From the NCBI RefSeq assembly GCF_001039355.2, contig NW_019774670.1:391695-455694 (forward strand): a stretch of 64,000 nucleotides of DNA, given 5' to 3'. The notes below the pieces were generated by a model. The model worked only from the letters and a program-made list of their open reading frames with translations, was not told the DNA's origin and did not search any database. The position numbers and the translations under genes are program-made. Numbering within the stretch: position 1 is the first letter of the stretch; the number at the start of each line of letters is the position of its first letter. The stretch comes from Lingula anatina. Taxonomy: Eukaryota > Brachiopoda > Lingulata > Lingulida > Lingulidae. Positions 46,358 to 58,566 of the stretch are shown one piece after another.

Positions 46358-47949
46358 CAGAGAGAGATTTCGGAGGCGTCCGCCTCAACTACATTTGTAC
46401 CAATTTCCCATCCAATTCATTTACCGCCTTGAAGCTTCCAATAACATATAATTGATGCCAACACGGTTACGCCTATCGTCTGCCATAAATTGTAGTGCTG
46501 CAATAAACAAAGTCTTTTCAGTTTACCCCAAGCACTTTTTATCTAATGGAAAACTCGTAAAATGTGTTGTTCTCTGACCTGAATGACTTGCAACCTATGT
46601 AATGAGAAGACAGACAAGTTATTTTTTTCGTAATTTTCATTGGGTATTGTTGATTAAGCAGCATACATCAAGTTCATTAGCTTCTTGAAATGAATACACC
46701 GGTTCGTTACTATCAGTTGCTTATGAAAAAAACATGTAGATGTGTTTGATAAAGTAAAATAGTCTCTTTTCTGAGACCTATGGAAAATTACCACTCAACT
46801 GCTTCTTCTTTGACAGTATGTTATTGGAAGTCTCCTTTTCTTGTAACAATTAAGTAACGCGGCGTCTGGACACATTTTGTTTCCTTCTCAAATTTCTTTA
46901 GAATTCGTAGAAGGACAACTAAGGTATGCAGCAGTGACTTAAGTGGGGATTTCGGAGGTCTCTTTGCATTTTAAGACATGTATGAAGATTTCAGAAAGTT
47001 TACCGATCTCTTGAAAAATTATATTTCTTGCCGATGGTGTCTTATCTAAGTGTGAGTGTGTGTGTGTGTTTGTATGTGTATGTGAGAGAGAGAGAAAGAG
47101 AGAGAGAGAGAGACTGATTGAAGTCACCACACTTATCCATCAAGTTCAGGTACCAGTATGCCTTAAAGCAGACACGCACATCTTATTGGCACCAACCCTG
47201 TTATGTAAGTCTGTAACATAAAAGTTCTTTTAAATCCACCCGAGGCAGGGAATTATTATCTAATGAAAAGGTTGTAAAATATAGTGTCCTAACCTGTTGT
47301 TAATTCTCACCAGAATTAATAATATAGTCTTGCCATCGTTGTAACGAGGAGACAAATTGGTGTTTTTCTCGATTTCCATTATTGGTATTATTCATCTATC
47401 GGCAGAAATTGCGGTTTATCATTTGCTAGATGAATGTCATGGATACGCGGGTTTGTTACATGGTTCTGAGTTTAAAACATCATTACTTTAATTTATCAAC
47501 TTTATCAACTCTTTATCAACTCTGTCATAATTTAAAGACTGACAAAATATTACTTTTAAATTAAATTTTTGATTGCCGTATTTTACAATAACGAAAAAGG
47601 AGTAAAGCATAACTGCTAAGAGCAATTTTGGCATGTTTCTATCTTAGTCTTCATTTCTCTCTTGATTTTTTCCATTGTAATAAGCACTGACTGCTTAAAA
47701 ATAGGGATAATAAAATTCGGCAGTTTGATTATGGGTTGCGAACATGATTATTCCGTATGTGTCTTATATCTAATTAACATCCAGACATTTGTCACAAATA
47801 GCTTAAGGCAAAATACTGGCTTGCAAATATAATAAGTACCAAACCGTTTTGTGCTTCAGGTCGGTATAAAAAGATTGACTTGGTCCAGTTTTGACAGACT
47901 TCGACTTTAATCAAGCTCCAAGTCACACTTCAACAGTTAGCAGACGACA
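45492..47949. repeat. Repeat units plus type I upstream region, copy G (ends at N)
   Basis: It is near-identical to parts of 48029-51780 but lacks one 1.3-kb microsatellite unit present there (about 48930-50230). It ends in a complete type I promoter (TATAAAAA at 47865-47872) and 5' UTR, cut by the N at 47950 just before the start codon. It is probably the other allele of the region upstream of gene H. Confidence 0.75.
47861..47910 (+). promoter_or_regulatory. Core promoter, copy G (gene cut off by the seam)
   Basis: TATAAAAAGATTGACTTGGT then CCAGTTTTGACAGACTTCGA, identical to gene H's promoter. Confidence 0.65.
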
Positions 47950-47950
47950 N

Positions 47951-48028
47951 AAATCGAATGAAAAATAAAGAGATGGCACATTAAATCATATGGCTGGGGT
48001 CGTAAATGGCCCCACTCGGTCACTTGAG
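47951..48028. mobile_element. Right end of the piggyBac-like element at TTAA
   Basis: It is homologous to 1164-1245 and ends CTTGAGGG followed by TTAA of the native sequence (compare the empty site GCTGTTAAATAACT at 45486). The rest of the element is cut by the N at 47950. This shows an insertion present in one copy and absent in the other. Confidence 0.7.
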
Positions 48029-48864
48029 GGTTAAATAACTATATCAAATGAAAAAACAAATGTCACCAGTTTGTCTCGCCATCACAAAGTTGGCAAGTCA
48101 CTCATTCATACAGAAGTTACGACAGGTTATGGCATGACATATTTACGAGTGTTTCATTAAATAAGAAGCGCCTGGGGTACAATAAAAATACTTTGATGGA
48201 CATAATGGGCATAATCGGGTTGGCGTCATATGTACTTGTAAGCCTCAAGGTGGCACATACATCAGATGGAAAAAAATAGTCCAGCGCTCCCATTGACCAC
48301 ACCTACATTGGCCAGTGATCATTCTGATTCAATTCATGAAAGAATGACTACTGGCGGACGCCCAATGCACGTGTAGTCAGTGGGAGCGCTGGAACTATGT
48401 TGAAGGAGAGGGTGTTGTTAAATAACTCCTCAGTCAGAGTAAAGCATAGAACGCCTTGAATCTGCTAATTAAAAATAAGTGTTAATACAATGTATACACC
48501 TGAAGATAGACACTCTCTCAGTGTGTGTTTTTGCGTGTTTTGCGAGAGTTCATTATCAAATAAATGCAGCTATGTTCCATTTCCACATAGGCAATGCTTT
48601 AATAAACTAGTAGAGGTGAACGTATCTAAATTGCATACATTTGTACCAGCCCAATATTTTACACACATGGGAATAAACTATCATGAATGAATTAAAGTTT
48701 GCATGTATCGAGCTTACTTTAGTATGTGGCTATGAAGAAAATGTCCCATTGTTTTGTTTGGTTTATTTACATCTTATATGCTTGGAATGAGGATTGCATA
48801 ATACACTGCATTAACTGCATTAAAAAATTCCTTCCTGACAATATGAGCGTTTTTTCCCCTCCGA

Positions 48865-48911
<47 letters not shown>

Positions 48912-49466
48912 CAGAAGCGTTCGGCTCAACTACATTTGTACCAATTTCCCATCCAATTCATTTACCGCCTTGAAGCTTCCAATAACATATAATTGATGCC
49001 AACACGGTTACGCCTATCATCTGTCATAAATTGTAGTGCTGCAATAAACAAAGTCTTTTAAGTTTACCCCAAGCACTTTTTATCTAATGGAACACTCGTA
49101 AAAGTGTCCTGACCTGAGTGACTTGCCACCTTTGTGATGAGAAGACTATCCGTTGCTAATAAAAAAAAAAAAAAAACATGAGACCTATTGAAAATTACCA
49201 CTCAGCTGCTTCTTCTTTGACAGTATGTTATTGGAAGTCTCCTTTTCTTGTAACAATGAAGTAGGGCGGTGTTTGGGCACATTTTCTCCTCTTATCTAAA
49301 TTTCTTTAGAATTTGGAAAAAGACAATTAAGGTTTGCAGCGGTGACAGAAGTGGGGATTCTGGAGGTCTCTTTACATTTTAAGACATGTATGAGGATTTC
49401 AGAAAGCTCACCCATATGTTGTAAAATTGTATTTCTTGTCAATGATTTGGACGGCATGTCTTATCT

Positions 49467-49508
<42 letters not shown>

Positions 49509-49826
49509 TAGATTCAAGTAACCACACTTATCCACCAAGTTCAGGTGATTATTCTGATTCAATTCTTAAAGGAATGACTACTGGCGAACGCCGAATGCAC
49601 GTATAGTCAGCGGGAGCGCTGGACCTATCTTGAAGGAGGGGAGAGTCGTTAAATAACGCCTAAGTCAAATTAAAGCACAGCATGCATTAAAGTCTCTGCT
49701 AATTAAGAATAACTGTTAATGCATTTTATACAACTGAAGATAGAAACGTTTTTCCACCTAATTTTTGTGATGATGGAATTGTTATAACACATGCAAGTCA
49801 ATCCTCTTTCTCTCCCCTCCCTCCCT

Positions 49827-49857
<31 letters not shown>

Positions 49858-50183
49858 CCAAACGCACAAACACACACACTCTCTCTCTCAGTGCGTGTTT
49901 TTGTGTGTTTTCGATACTTCATTATCAAATAAATGCGGCTATGTTCCATTTCCACATAGGCAATGATTTAATAAACTAGTAGAGGTGAATGAACCTAAAT
50001 CGCATACCAGCCCATCTTTCACACATATGGGAATAAAGTATCGGCTATAAAAATGTCCCTTTTGTTTTTTGGTTTTATTTTTATCTCATATGCTTGGAAT
50101 GAGGATTGCATAATACACTGCATTAAAAAAACATTCCTGACAATATGAACTTTTTTATACGTCCCTGTGTGTGTGTGCGTGTT

Positions 50184-50237
<54 letters not shown>

Positions 50238-51690
50238 CGGAGGCGTCCGCTTGAACTACATTTGTACCAATCTTTTCCATCCAATTCACGTACCGCCTTG
50301 AAGCTTACAATTACATATAATTGATGCCAACCCGGTTACGCCTATCGTCTGCCATAAATTGTAGTGCTGCAATAAACAAAGTCTTTTCAGTTTACCCCAA
50401 GCACTTTTTATCTAATGGAAAACTCGTAAAATGTGTTGTTCTCTGACCTGAATGACTTGCAACCTATGTAATGAGAAGACAGACAAGTTATTTTTTTCGT
50501 AATTTTCATTGGGTATTGTTGATTAAGCAGCATACATCAAGTTCATTAGCTTCTTGAAATGAATACACCGGTTCGTTACTATCAGTTGCTTATGAAAAAA
50601 ACATGTAGATGTGTTTGATAAAGTAAAATAGTCTCTTTTCTGAGACCTATGGAAAATTACCACTCAACTGCTTCTTCTTTGACAGTATGTTATTGGAAGT
50701 CTCCTTTTCTTGTAACAATTAAGTAACGCGGCGTCTGGACACATTTTGTTTCCATCTCAAATTTCTTTAGAATTCGTAGAAGGACAACTAAGGTATGCAG
50801 CGGTGACTTAAGTGGGGATTTCGGAGGTCTCTTTGCATTTTAAGACATATTGTATGAAGATTTCAGAAAGTTTACCGATCTCTTGAAAAAGTATATTTCT
50901 TGCCGATGGTGTCTTATCTAAGTGTGAGTGTGTGTGTGTGTGTTTGTATGTGTATGTGAGAGAGAGAAAAAGAGAGAGAGAGAGAGAGAGACTGATTGAA
51001 GTCACCACACTTACCCATCAAGTTCAGGTACCAGTATGCCTTAAAGCAGACACGCACATCTTATTGGAACCAACCCTGTTCTGTACGTCTGTAACATAAA
51101 AGTTCTGTTAAATCCACCCGAGGCAGGGAATTATTATCTAATGAAAAGGTTGTAAAATATAGTGTCCTAACCTGTTGTAAATTCTCACCAGAATTAATAA
51201 TATAGTCTTGCCATCGTTGTAACGAGGAGACAAATTGGTGTTTTTCTCGATTTCCATTAATGGTATTATTCATGGATACGCGGGTTTGTTACATGGTTCT
51301 GAGTTTAAAACATCATTACTTTAATTTATCAACTTTATCAACTCTTTATCAACTCTGTCATAATTTAAAGACCGACAAAATATTACTTTTAAATTAAATT
51401 TTTGATTGCCGTATTTTACAATAACGAAAAAGGAGTAAAGCATAACTGCTAAGAGCAATTTTGGCATGTTTCTATCTTAGTCTTCATTTCTCTCTTGATT
51501 TTTTCCATTGTAATAAGCACTGACTGCTTAAAAATAGGGATAATTAAATTCGGCAGTTTGATTACGGGTTGCGAACATGATTATTCGGTATGTCTCTTAT
51601 ATCCAATTAACATCCAGACATTTGTCACAAATAGCTTAAGGCAAAATACTGGCTTGCAAATATAATAAGTACCAAACCGTTTTGTGCTTC
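48029..51690. repeat. Three tandem microsatellite repeat units upstream of gene H
   Basis: Units at about 48080-49560, 49560-50230 and onward each have (CT)n/(CA)n, (GT)n(GA)n and distal (GT)n(GA)n tracts. A hairpin like that at 27160 lies at 48268-48392. The last unit passes into the type I upstream block at about 51050. No coding sequence is supported. Confidence 0.65.
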
Positions 51691-51745
51691 AGGTCGGTAT
51701 AAAAAGATTGACTTGGTCCAGTTTTGACAGACTTCGACTTTAATC
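51691..51745 (+). promoter_or_regulatory. Core promoter of type I gene H
   Basis: TATAAAAA (51698-51705), then GATTGACTTGGTCCAGTTTT. Confidence 0.75.
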
Positions 51746-51803
51746 AAGCTCCAAGTCACACTTCAACAGTTAGCAGACCGACGACAGTTCTTTTTCCGCC
51801 AAG

Positions 51804-51875
51804 ATGATGAAGCTGATTCTACTCGCTTCTCTCGTGGCCGTGACAGCCGCCAATTATTGGGACTCTGGGAGTAAA

Positions 51876-51919
<44 letters not shown>

Positions 51920-52718
51920 GTTGTGTATGCGTGTGTGTGTGTTAGTGTGTGTGTATACGTGTATGTGTGTGTGGGTGTGTGGGTGTTAGTGTGTGTATGC
52001 GTGTATGTGTGTGTGTGTTAGTATGTGTATGTGTGTATGCGTGTATGTGTGTGTATGTGTGTGTATGTGTGTGTGTATGTGTGTGTTAGTATGTGTATGT
52101 GTGTATGTGTGTGTATGTGTGTGTATGTGTGTGTGTATGTGTGTGTGTGTGTGTGAGAGAGAGAGTGAGAGAGAGAAAGAGGTTTACTACAGTATCATTG
52201 TTTGTTTCGTGATTTAATCTTATTAACATTCAATTCATCTAGCAGTGCAATTGGAATTTAAAAAGGGGTTGATCCGGACAGTCTGTTTTCTTTTAATATA
52301 TGGCTGTAGAAATTGCCTAGCTAACCTTTGTTTAGAACCAAGTTACTGTTGTGGTTTCATGTTGTTCAGCGCTCGAGAATCGAGACAAAACAAGCGAAGA
52401 AATGATCATTTTATAGAGTAAGCCTTTACTGCACGTCTAATAAGCGGAGTGCCACCGAAGACTGGCAGACTGACAGGCGACGTTTTCTTCTTTGATATTG
52501 ATAGTTTTATCCCAATGAAATTGATAAGTTATATGACTTTTTTATTTTGTTAAAGGACTCACTATGGATATCAACCCGGCGGATACGGAAATAGCTACAG
52601 CAGCTACATGAATTATGACCAAGGGTACGGATATGGAGGCTATGGATACAAAGGTGCTGGATACGGAAAGCCTCAATACGGAGGAAAGAAGGGACCATAT
52701 ACCCCATGGCGATATTAG
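51804..52718 (+). CDS. Type I Gly/Tyr-rich small secreted protein, gene H
   Basis: Coding exons are 51804-51877 and 52556-52718, giving 78 residues. It differs from gene C at a few sites: signal LLASLVAV for LLAALVAV, NYW for NWW, GNS for GNG, and GYGKP for GYEKP. The mature part begins THYGYQPGGYGNSYSSYMNY and ends KKGPYTPWRY-stop. The KR dibasic site at the junction is kept. Intron 1 is enlarged by an approximately 280-bp (GT)n/(GTAT)n run that starts at the donor itself. Promoter, splice sites, stop and AATAAA are all intact, so it is a good candidate for an active copy. Confidence 0.87.
51878..52182. repeat. Expanded (GT)n/(TGTA)n/(GA)n microsatellite starting at the 5' splice site
   Basis: Alternating GT with TA, GC and AG interruptions runs for about 280 bp, then (GA)n. 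The first two bases are the intron's GT. The homologous run in gene C is about 65 bp. Confidence 0.9.
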
Positions 52719-53216
52719 TGGTAAGATTTCGTTTTCATTCACATTTTACAGTTTATTCGCGATTGTATAATTCAGCTTAATACGTGTAAACTTCAGCTAA
52801 CTGCATGTTTCCTAATGGCTAGTTAAAACTAGTCAGAATATAAAAAAGGATGATAAACGAGTTTTAATTAACAATCTGTAAATATTACATAACTTGGTCG
52901 TTCAATTGTTAAAACCGAACCGACCTATTCTGTATCATTTATCTGAATTGTGCTCGAGTCAAGGTCCAAATGTGTTCCACCAATCTTGTAAAAGCTCCAA
53001 GTTGACAGGTGTCGACACAGCCTCCTTTTTCAGTCTTGATAGTCTCCGCCAATAAGTACAACAAAGGGTTAAAAGCATTGAACTGTATTGATCTGAAGGA
53101 AGAGACTTTAGACAATTGTCTATTCATTAAGTCATGCATTGGTCCGTTTTTAATAGCAACCGTGACCCGTACCGTGTCTAAATGACATTTTCAATCATTT
53201 TTTTTTTATATTCCAG

Positions 53217-53430
53217 AAACTGATGCTGCAGATAACCTTTATTCTACAGTGTGCACAGCCGGATATGACGACATCAACCACGTGACCCATACCAAACAGA
53301 TCCTTGCTCATATCATTCTAAATATCTTTACTGCTTTTGCCCATAAATAGACCGGTGCAATTTGGAAACATATTCTGTATTACATGTATGACATTTTTCA
53401 ACGCTTATGCAATAAAATATGTGATGAAGA
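53217..53430 (+). other. Exon 3 (3' UTR) of gene H
   Basis: The acceptor is TATATTCCAG after a poly-T. AATAAA is at 53411-53416. The sequence is near-identical to gene C's exon 3. Confidence 0.7.
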
Positions 53431-54570
53431 TGTCATTTTGTTTTTAGTCTTTTTAAACCAATATAGATTGTAAATGTCCATGGGAATTATAAGCGTTTTT
53501 TTAAAGAGAATCTTTATTTAAAAGGTCACATATACAGGGATCATATTTATAAGCCCATCACAGAAATCCACAGAAATGTGTCATCATCGTGTCTGTTGTT
53601 TCTTTTGCATATCTCGCGATAAAACATGTATCTGCAACATGGTTCAGCCGTGTTTTAAAGACATGTTGATGCCAATGACAAAAAAACAGGGGTTTTATAA
53701 GGTTTGACAACCACTTTAGGCAACCACTTTCGTCAACAGAACTGTTGTATACTATTTATTTAAAATATGCCAACACATACCATGTCAGCGTGGGCCCTTT
53801 TCTCGTGGCAACGTTCCTCATCAGAAACAGAACCTCCCTCTTTGAAGTACACATTGTAAATGCCAGAGTTTTTGAAATAAGGACTCTATAAATAATTGTT
53901 TTGGCATCAAAGAGACCCACTGAAGGCCTTGTATATTTACATACAAATGTATGTAAAACAGAATAGGCTTATTTTTCTTAACTTAAATATCAAGCTTCTA
54001 AGTTTTGCCATGGCCTGGTGAAATACAGAGACACTCGAATGTGTTTTTATTAAAAAATCACCTTAACTGATTTTATTCTGAGTGCTTGTAAAAGTTAAAA
54101 GAAAGTTATATTTTAACGATAGTACGAGCACGTTAAGAGATCATGTATGAATTAATTATTTAATTACCAGAAGACACCACGACTAAATGTATTTCTTAGA
54201 AGACAAAGCATTATTCAAACTGACGGTTAATTAATAATGGCACCAATATCACGGATCATTATGACCTACGACAAGGACGACACAGTGTATGCCTTTGCAA
54301 TTGACTATATATACTTTCTTACAAGATTATCTGAAGAAAGTAAACTTTACATGTTGTATTGAAAACCTACCAATCACAATAAAACACCCGAAGTTTCCTC
54401 CAAATAACAATAAAAAGAATATACTTTTATGCCGTTTCATTTGCGTAGGTCTGCGTTAGTTCTCTGAGTGGTTATCTAGTTATGTATTTTGACATTGTTT
54501 ACTATAACATAATCATCAGTGTCATACAAAGAAAGTGCCAAGAGCATGCCTGATACTCTTTATAAACACG
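53431..54570. other. 3' flank of gene H
   Basis: Homologous to 18870-20300 but with only one copy of the 300-bp internal repeat (anchor CCTCCCTCTTTGAAGTACAC at 53831). No gene is seen. Confidence 0.5.
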
Positions 54571-54860
54571 CATGGTAGTATTTGGTAATAGATTGTGGCT
54601 GGTGTGCTCGGAAGCAATGTGGGTAGTATTTGGTAATAGATTGTGACTGGTGTGCTCGGAAGCAATGTGGGTTATATTTGGTAATAGATTGTGACTGGTG
54701 TGCTCGAAAGCAATGTGGGTAGTATTTGGTAATAGATTGTGACTGGTGTGCTCGAAAGCAATGTGGGTAGTATTTGGTAATAGATTGTGACTGGTGTGCT
54801 CGGAAGCAATGTGGGTAATATTTGGTAATAGATTGTGACTGGTGTACTCAGAAGCAATGG
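54571..54860. repeat. 48-bp minisatellite, about 6 units
   Basis: Same unit as the other arrays. Here the array ends in AGAAGCAATGGTTTCAAAAC and the following sequence differs from the 20.6-kb locus. Confidence 0.85.
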
Positions 54861-55825
54861 TTTCAAAACGACACGGTAGTGTTTGGTGCCCCATGATGTT
54901 GTTTTTTTATTTCTGTTATCGTTGCGATACAAATTGAACCCAAGGATTCGATTAGTTTAAATTGCACAATCGAGACAGTAACATTGTTAAAAGTACGCCA
55001 ATCTTTGTAACAAAAATATTTGCAATGCACATAAGCCTTTCAACACTAAACCAAGGTAGCTATTTTATAACGACCCAAAACACAAAACGAATGCATGATT
55101 ATTACATTTTGGAACCGAATATTTTGCTTTAAGATACCGGTATTTGTAAAGGTAGAGGTGGCTAAATAGGACACACATGAAATCTATTATCACTTTGGTT
55201 TCAAGTACCAAGTATCGTCAGATTGGCCAAAATAATTCCCTTGATTTGTTAATGCTTGTGCTTATCAAATTCAGTAAAGATGAAACATATTTTTTAAAAA
55301 ATAATAATTTGAGCCTCACGGTAGTAACAACATGTTATGATCTTGCATTTTACCTGTGTTTGGTTTTATTAGAAGTGTCTTTAGAATGTAGAAAAGACCA
55401 GTAAATTACATTTCACTGCTAAATAATGGATGTGAAGGTCGCGGCCATAACGCACTTATAAGCCACAAGGCATACTGGTCCGTGAATCTGACAAATATTG
55501 TTAGTGCGCGTGCCTTCCGAATCCCTCTCTCTCACTCTCTCTCTCTCTCTCACACAAACATACTGTTGCTCATTAACATAAAATGAATGTTAAATTAACT
55601 TGCCATTATCCGATTATTCTTCATCTTTTTCAATAATTTTGTTTTCAATTAATTTATTCTTGTATACCGTCTTAATGGGGTCTTGTGTACGTTAATAGTA
55701 GTGTCTAGCTGCAGGACTGGGCGTGATGAAATTATCCTTCAAATATTTTTTTAATATTTTTACTCATAACGATGCCCTGCTTTTAATAATTTTGGTATCG
55801 TGTATTACTTTCAATTTTACTAAAT

Positions 55826-55868
<43 letters not shown>

Positions 55869-56459
55869 GGATTCCATATATGTTAGCCCAGGCTTAACAG
55901 CAGGTGCACCACTTCGTCGTTGTCTTAGTATTAACAAACTTTAGCTAGCTTGTTATAAAGCTATAAATCAATGCCTTACCAAGTGGTACGTATGATTATA
56001 AGAACATTGGCAATAAAAATAACATTTATATTTGCTGTACTGCCCGCACGCGTAATGTTAACACGAAGCTTCGTTATACGTAGGAGATTTTCTAATGAGT
56101 CACAGTGACATTATATGCAGACAAGATCATCACCTTTTCCCTTACTGAGACAACAGGCGACGTTAAATTAGCATAACATGCATATTTTTACAGGGACTAA
56201 AATCATTGAAATTCTATTCATTAAAGAAATAATGGAAATTTTGTAATGCAAGTCAGTCCCCTTTATTTCCCTCTCTCTCTATATCTCTCTGTGTTTTGAG
56301 AGGGTTCATAATCTAATGAAAGCGGCTATCGTCCTTCTCCGTAGAGGAATCCTTTAATTAACTGGTCACCAGTAGTGAGTAGAGCAGAGTGTCCTAAAAG
56401 CACCTACGAGCCTAATTGTTTTCCACATATATGTTATAATATAATGATATATGAATATA
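54861..56459. repeat. Relic promoter and microsatellite units, no gene
   Basis: It contains a degenerate minus-strand promoter block (CTAAACCAAGGTAGCTATTT then TATAACG, near 55040-55070), (CT)n at 55523-55550 and 55828-55862, and anchors shared with 34430-35770. Confidence 0.55.
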
Positions 56460-56842
56460 CACACACTGGACAAAAGAAGTGTCACCCCCTAACTCAGAGT
56501 AATAAAAGTAGGCAGATCTTGGGTAAATATAATGCCTGGTCTACTTATAATGTGACTAATGAGTATAAAACCGCTGTACCATGGGATTGTATTGTTGGTC
56601 TTGTAAATGTACAGCAAATGTTATTCCTGTCTTCCTCCAATATGGCAAGATACAGGCAATTATCTAACGGTTATAGGTGCAAGTTATTAACCTGAAGAGG
56701 CGGATAATAAGCAATGTCAGTATATCGATACAATTGAATTGTTTAGTCAGAACCGTGCAGGGGGTCTGGTCTCGGTATAGAAACACTGGATCAAGAGACA
56801 AATTGCCTCTGATGGGTCGTCCAAGAAAAACTACTGGCCGTG
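56460..56842 (+). mobile_element. 5' part of a Tc1-like transposon, cut by an N
   Basis: The element starts after TA with CACACACTGGACAAAAGAAG. Near its end the frame reads SRYRNTGSRDKLPLMGRPRK then TTGR. This corresponds to the linker and GRPR AT-hook-like segment between the two helix-turn-helix domains of Tc1-family transposases. Upstream the frame is disturbed. The catalytic DDE part is missing because the sequence stops at 56843. The copy of the same locus after the N (57420-57440) has no insertion. Confidence 0.65.
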
Positions 56843-56843
56843 N

Positions 56844-57570
56844 TGTATGTTAGCCCAGGCTTAACAGCAGGTGCACTACTTCGTCGTTGTCTTAGTATTA
56901 ACAAACTTTAGCTAGCTTGTTATAAAGCTATAAATCAATGCCTTACCAAGTGGTACGTATGATTATAAGAACATTGGCAATAAAAATAACATTTATATTT
57001 GCTGTACTGCCCGCACGCGTAATGTTAACACGAAGCTTCGTTATACGTAGGAGATTTTCTAATGAGTCACAGTGACATTATATGCAGACAAGATCATCAC
57101 CTTTTCCCTTACTGAGACAACAGGCGACGTTAAATTAGCATAACATGCATATTTTTACAGGGACTAAAATCATTGAAATTCTATTCATTAAAGAAATAAT
57201 GGAAATTTTGTAATGCAAGTCAGTCCCCTTTATTTCCCTCTCTCTCTATATATCTCTCTGTGTTTTGAGAGGGTTCATAATCTAATGAAAGCGGCTATCG
57301 TCCTTCTCCGTAGAGGAATCCTTTAATTAACTGGTCACCAGCAGACTGAGTAGAGCAGAGTGTCCTAAAAGCACCTACGAGCCTAATTGTTTTCCACATA
57401 TATGTTATAATATAATGATATATGAATATACATGTATGTCCAGTATTTGGCTACGGAGAAAGTGTCCCTTTTGTTTGAAGAACACATAAGGCATCGTATT
57501 TCAAAAGGCTATTTTCTTGCTGAAAATAATGAGCGTTTTTACGTCCATGTGTGTGTGTGTGTGTGTGTGC

Positions 57571-57609
<39 letters not shown>

Positions 57610-58118
57610 AGATTTTGGAGGCGTTCAATGCAGCTACAGTTTTACTACCCTCTTCCATCCTATTCACGTACCACCTGGAAGCTAACAAGCACAATGTCAT
57701 ATAATTGACGCCAACCCAGTTACGTCTGTTATCGTCCATAGTACCTCCAATAAACAAAGTATTACCATCTTACTCCAATCACATTTTATCTATTGTCGTG
57801 CCCTGACTTAAGTGACTTGCCAACTTTGTGACAAAAAGACAGACAAGAGATATCTTTTCGTTATTTTCATTGGGTATTGTATTCTTCTCTGACAGCATTT
57901 TAGTTGAAGTAAGGCGTCGTTTAAGCACATTTTCTTTCCCTATCAAAATTTCTTTAAAATTCGTAGAACTGAATGTCATAAATAATCGTTATACTTTTTA
58001 CTCGCTATATACCGGTTGTTGCGAAAATCAAGTTGGAGAAACCAGATTATACATGTACTAGGAAAAATAAGATACAGTAAAAAATATAACAAAATCAAAA
58101 TGTCAACATTAAACTCAC
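56844..58118. repeat. Second copy of the 55.88-56.46 kb segment and onward repeat unit
   Basis: 56844-57430 is near-identical to 55878-56459 but lacks the Tc1-like insert. It then continues through (GT)n(GA)n at 57549-57607 and a unit matching 10960-11450. No gene is seen. Confidence 0.75.
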
Positions 58119-58566
58119 GTTGGGTTATAAGGCCTTGGTACGTATCCAGTGTATCCTTCTGCTGTAGTCGTACCCCACCCCTGCATAGCTGTTGTAGCCG
58201 TAGCTGCGATATCCGCTGTTGGTGCCATAGTCGTCTGGTTTATAGCCATATCCATATCTGTCTGGTTGATAGCCATACATGTAGGTCCTTAATGAAAATA
58301 AAACAGACGGTTTTTAATTTTCATACAAAAATATTTTTCAATTCCTAATTTTCAAATTATTTCTGCTGCTTTTGATCTTGCTTAAAGAGGTCTTATAAAA
58401 ACAGGACCCTTACGTTTTCAATATAAAAAAGAATCAAAAGGATTTGTCCCAGGTTTTGTCTCAGTTCTAATATTTTGATTTTGTTGTATAAGCCTCAGGG
58501 TCATTACGACTGGGCACGTATATTTTTGGGAAGATAAGCAGAAGAGAGCAGAGTGGAGAACAACTA

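Noticed and set aside
51993-52217. Cys/Val/Met-rich 74-codon frame
   Set aside because: Translation of the expanded GT/GTAT microsatellite in intron 1 of gene H.
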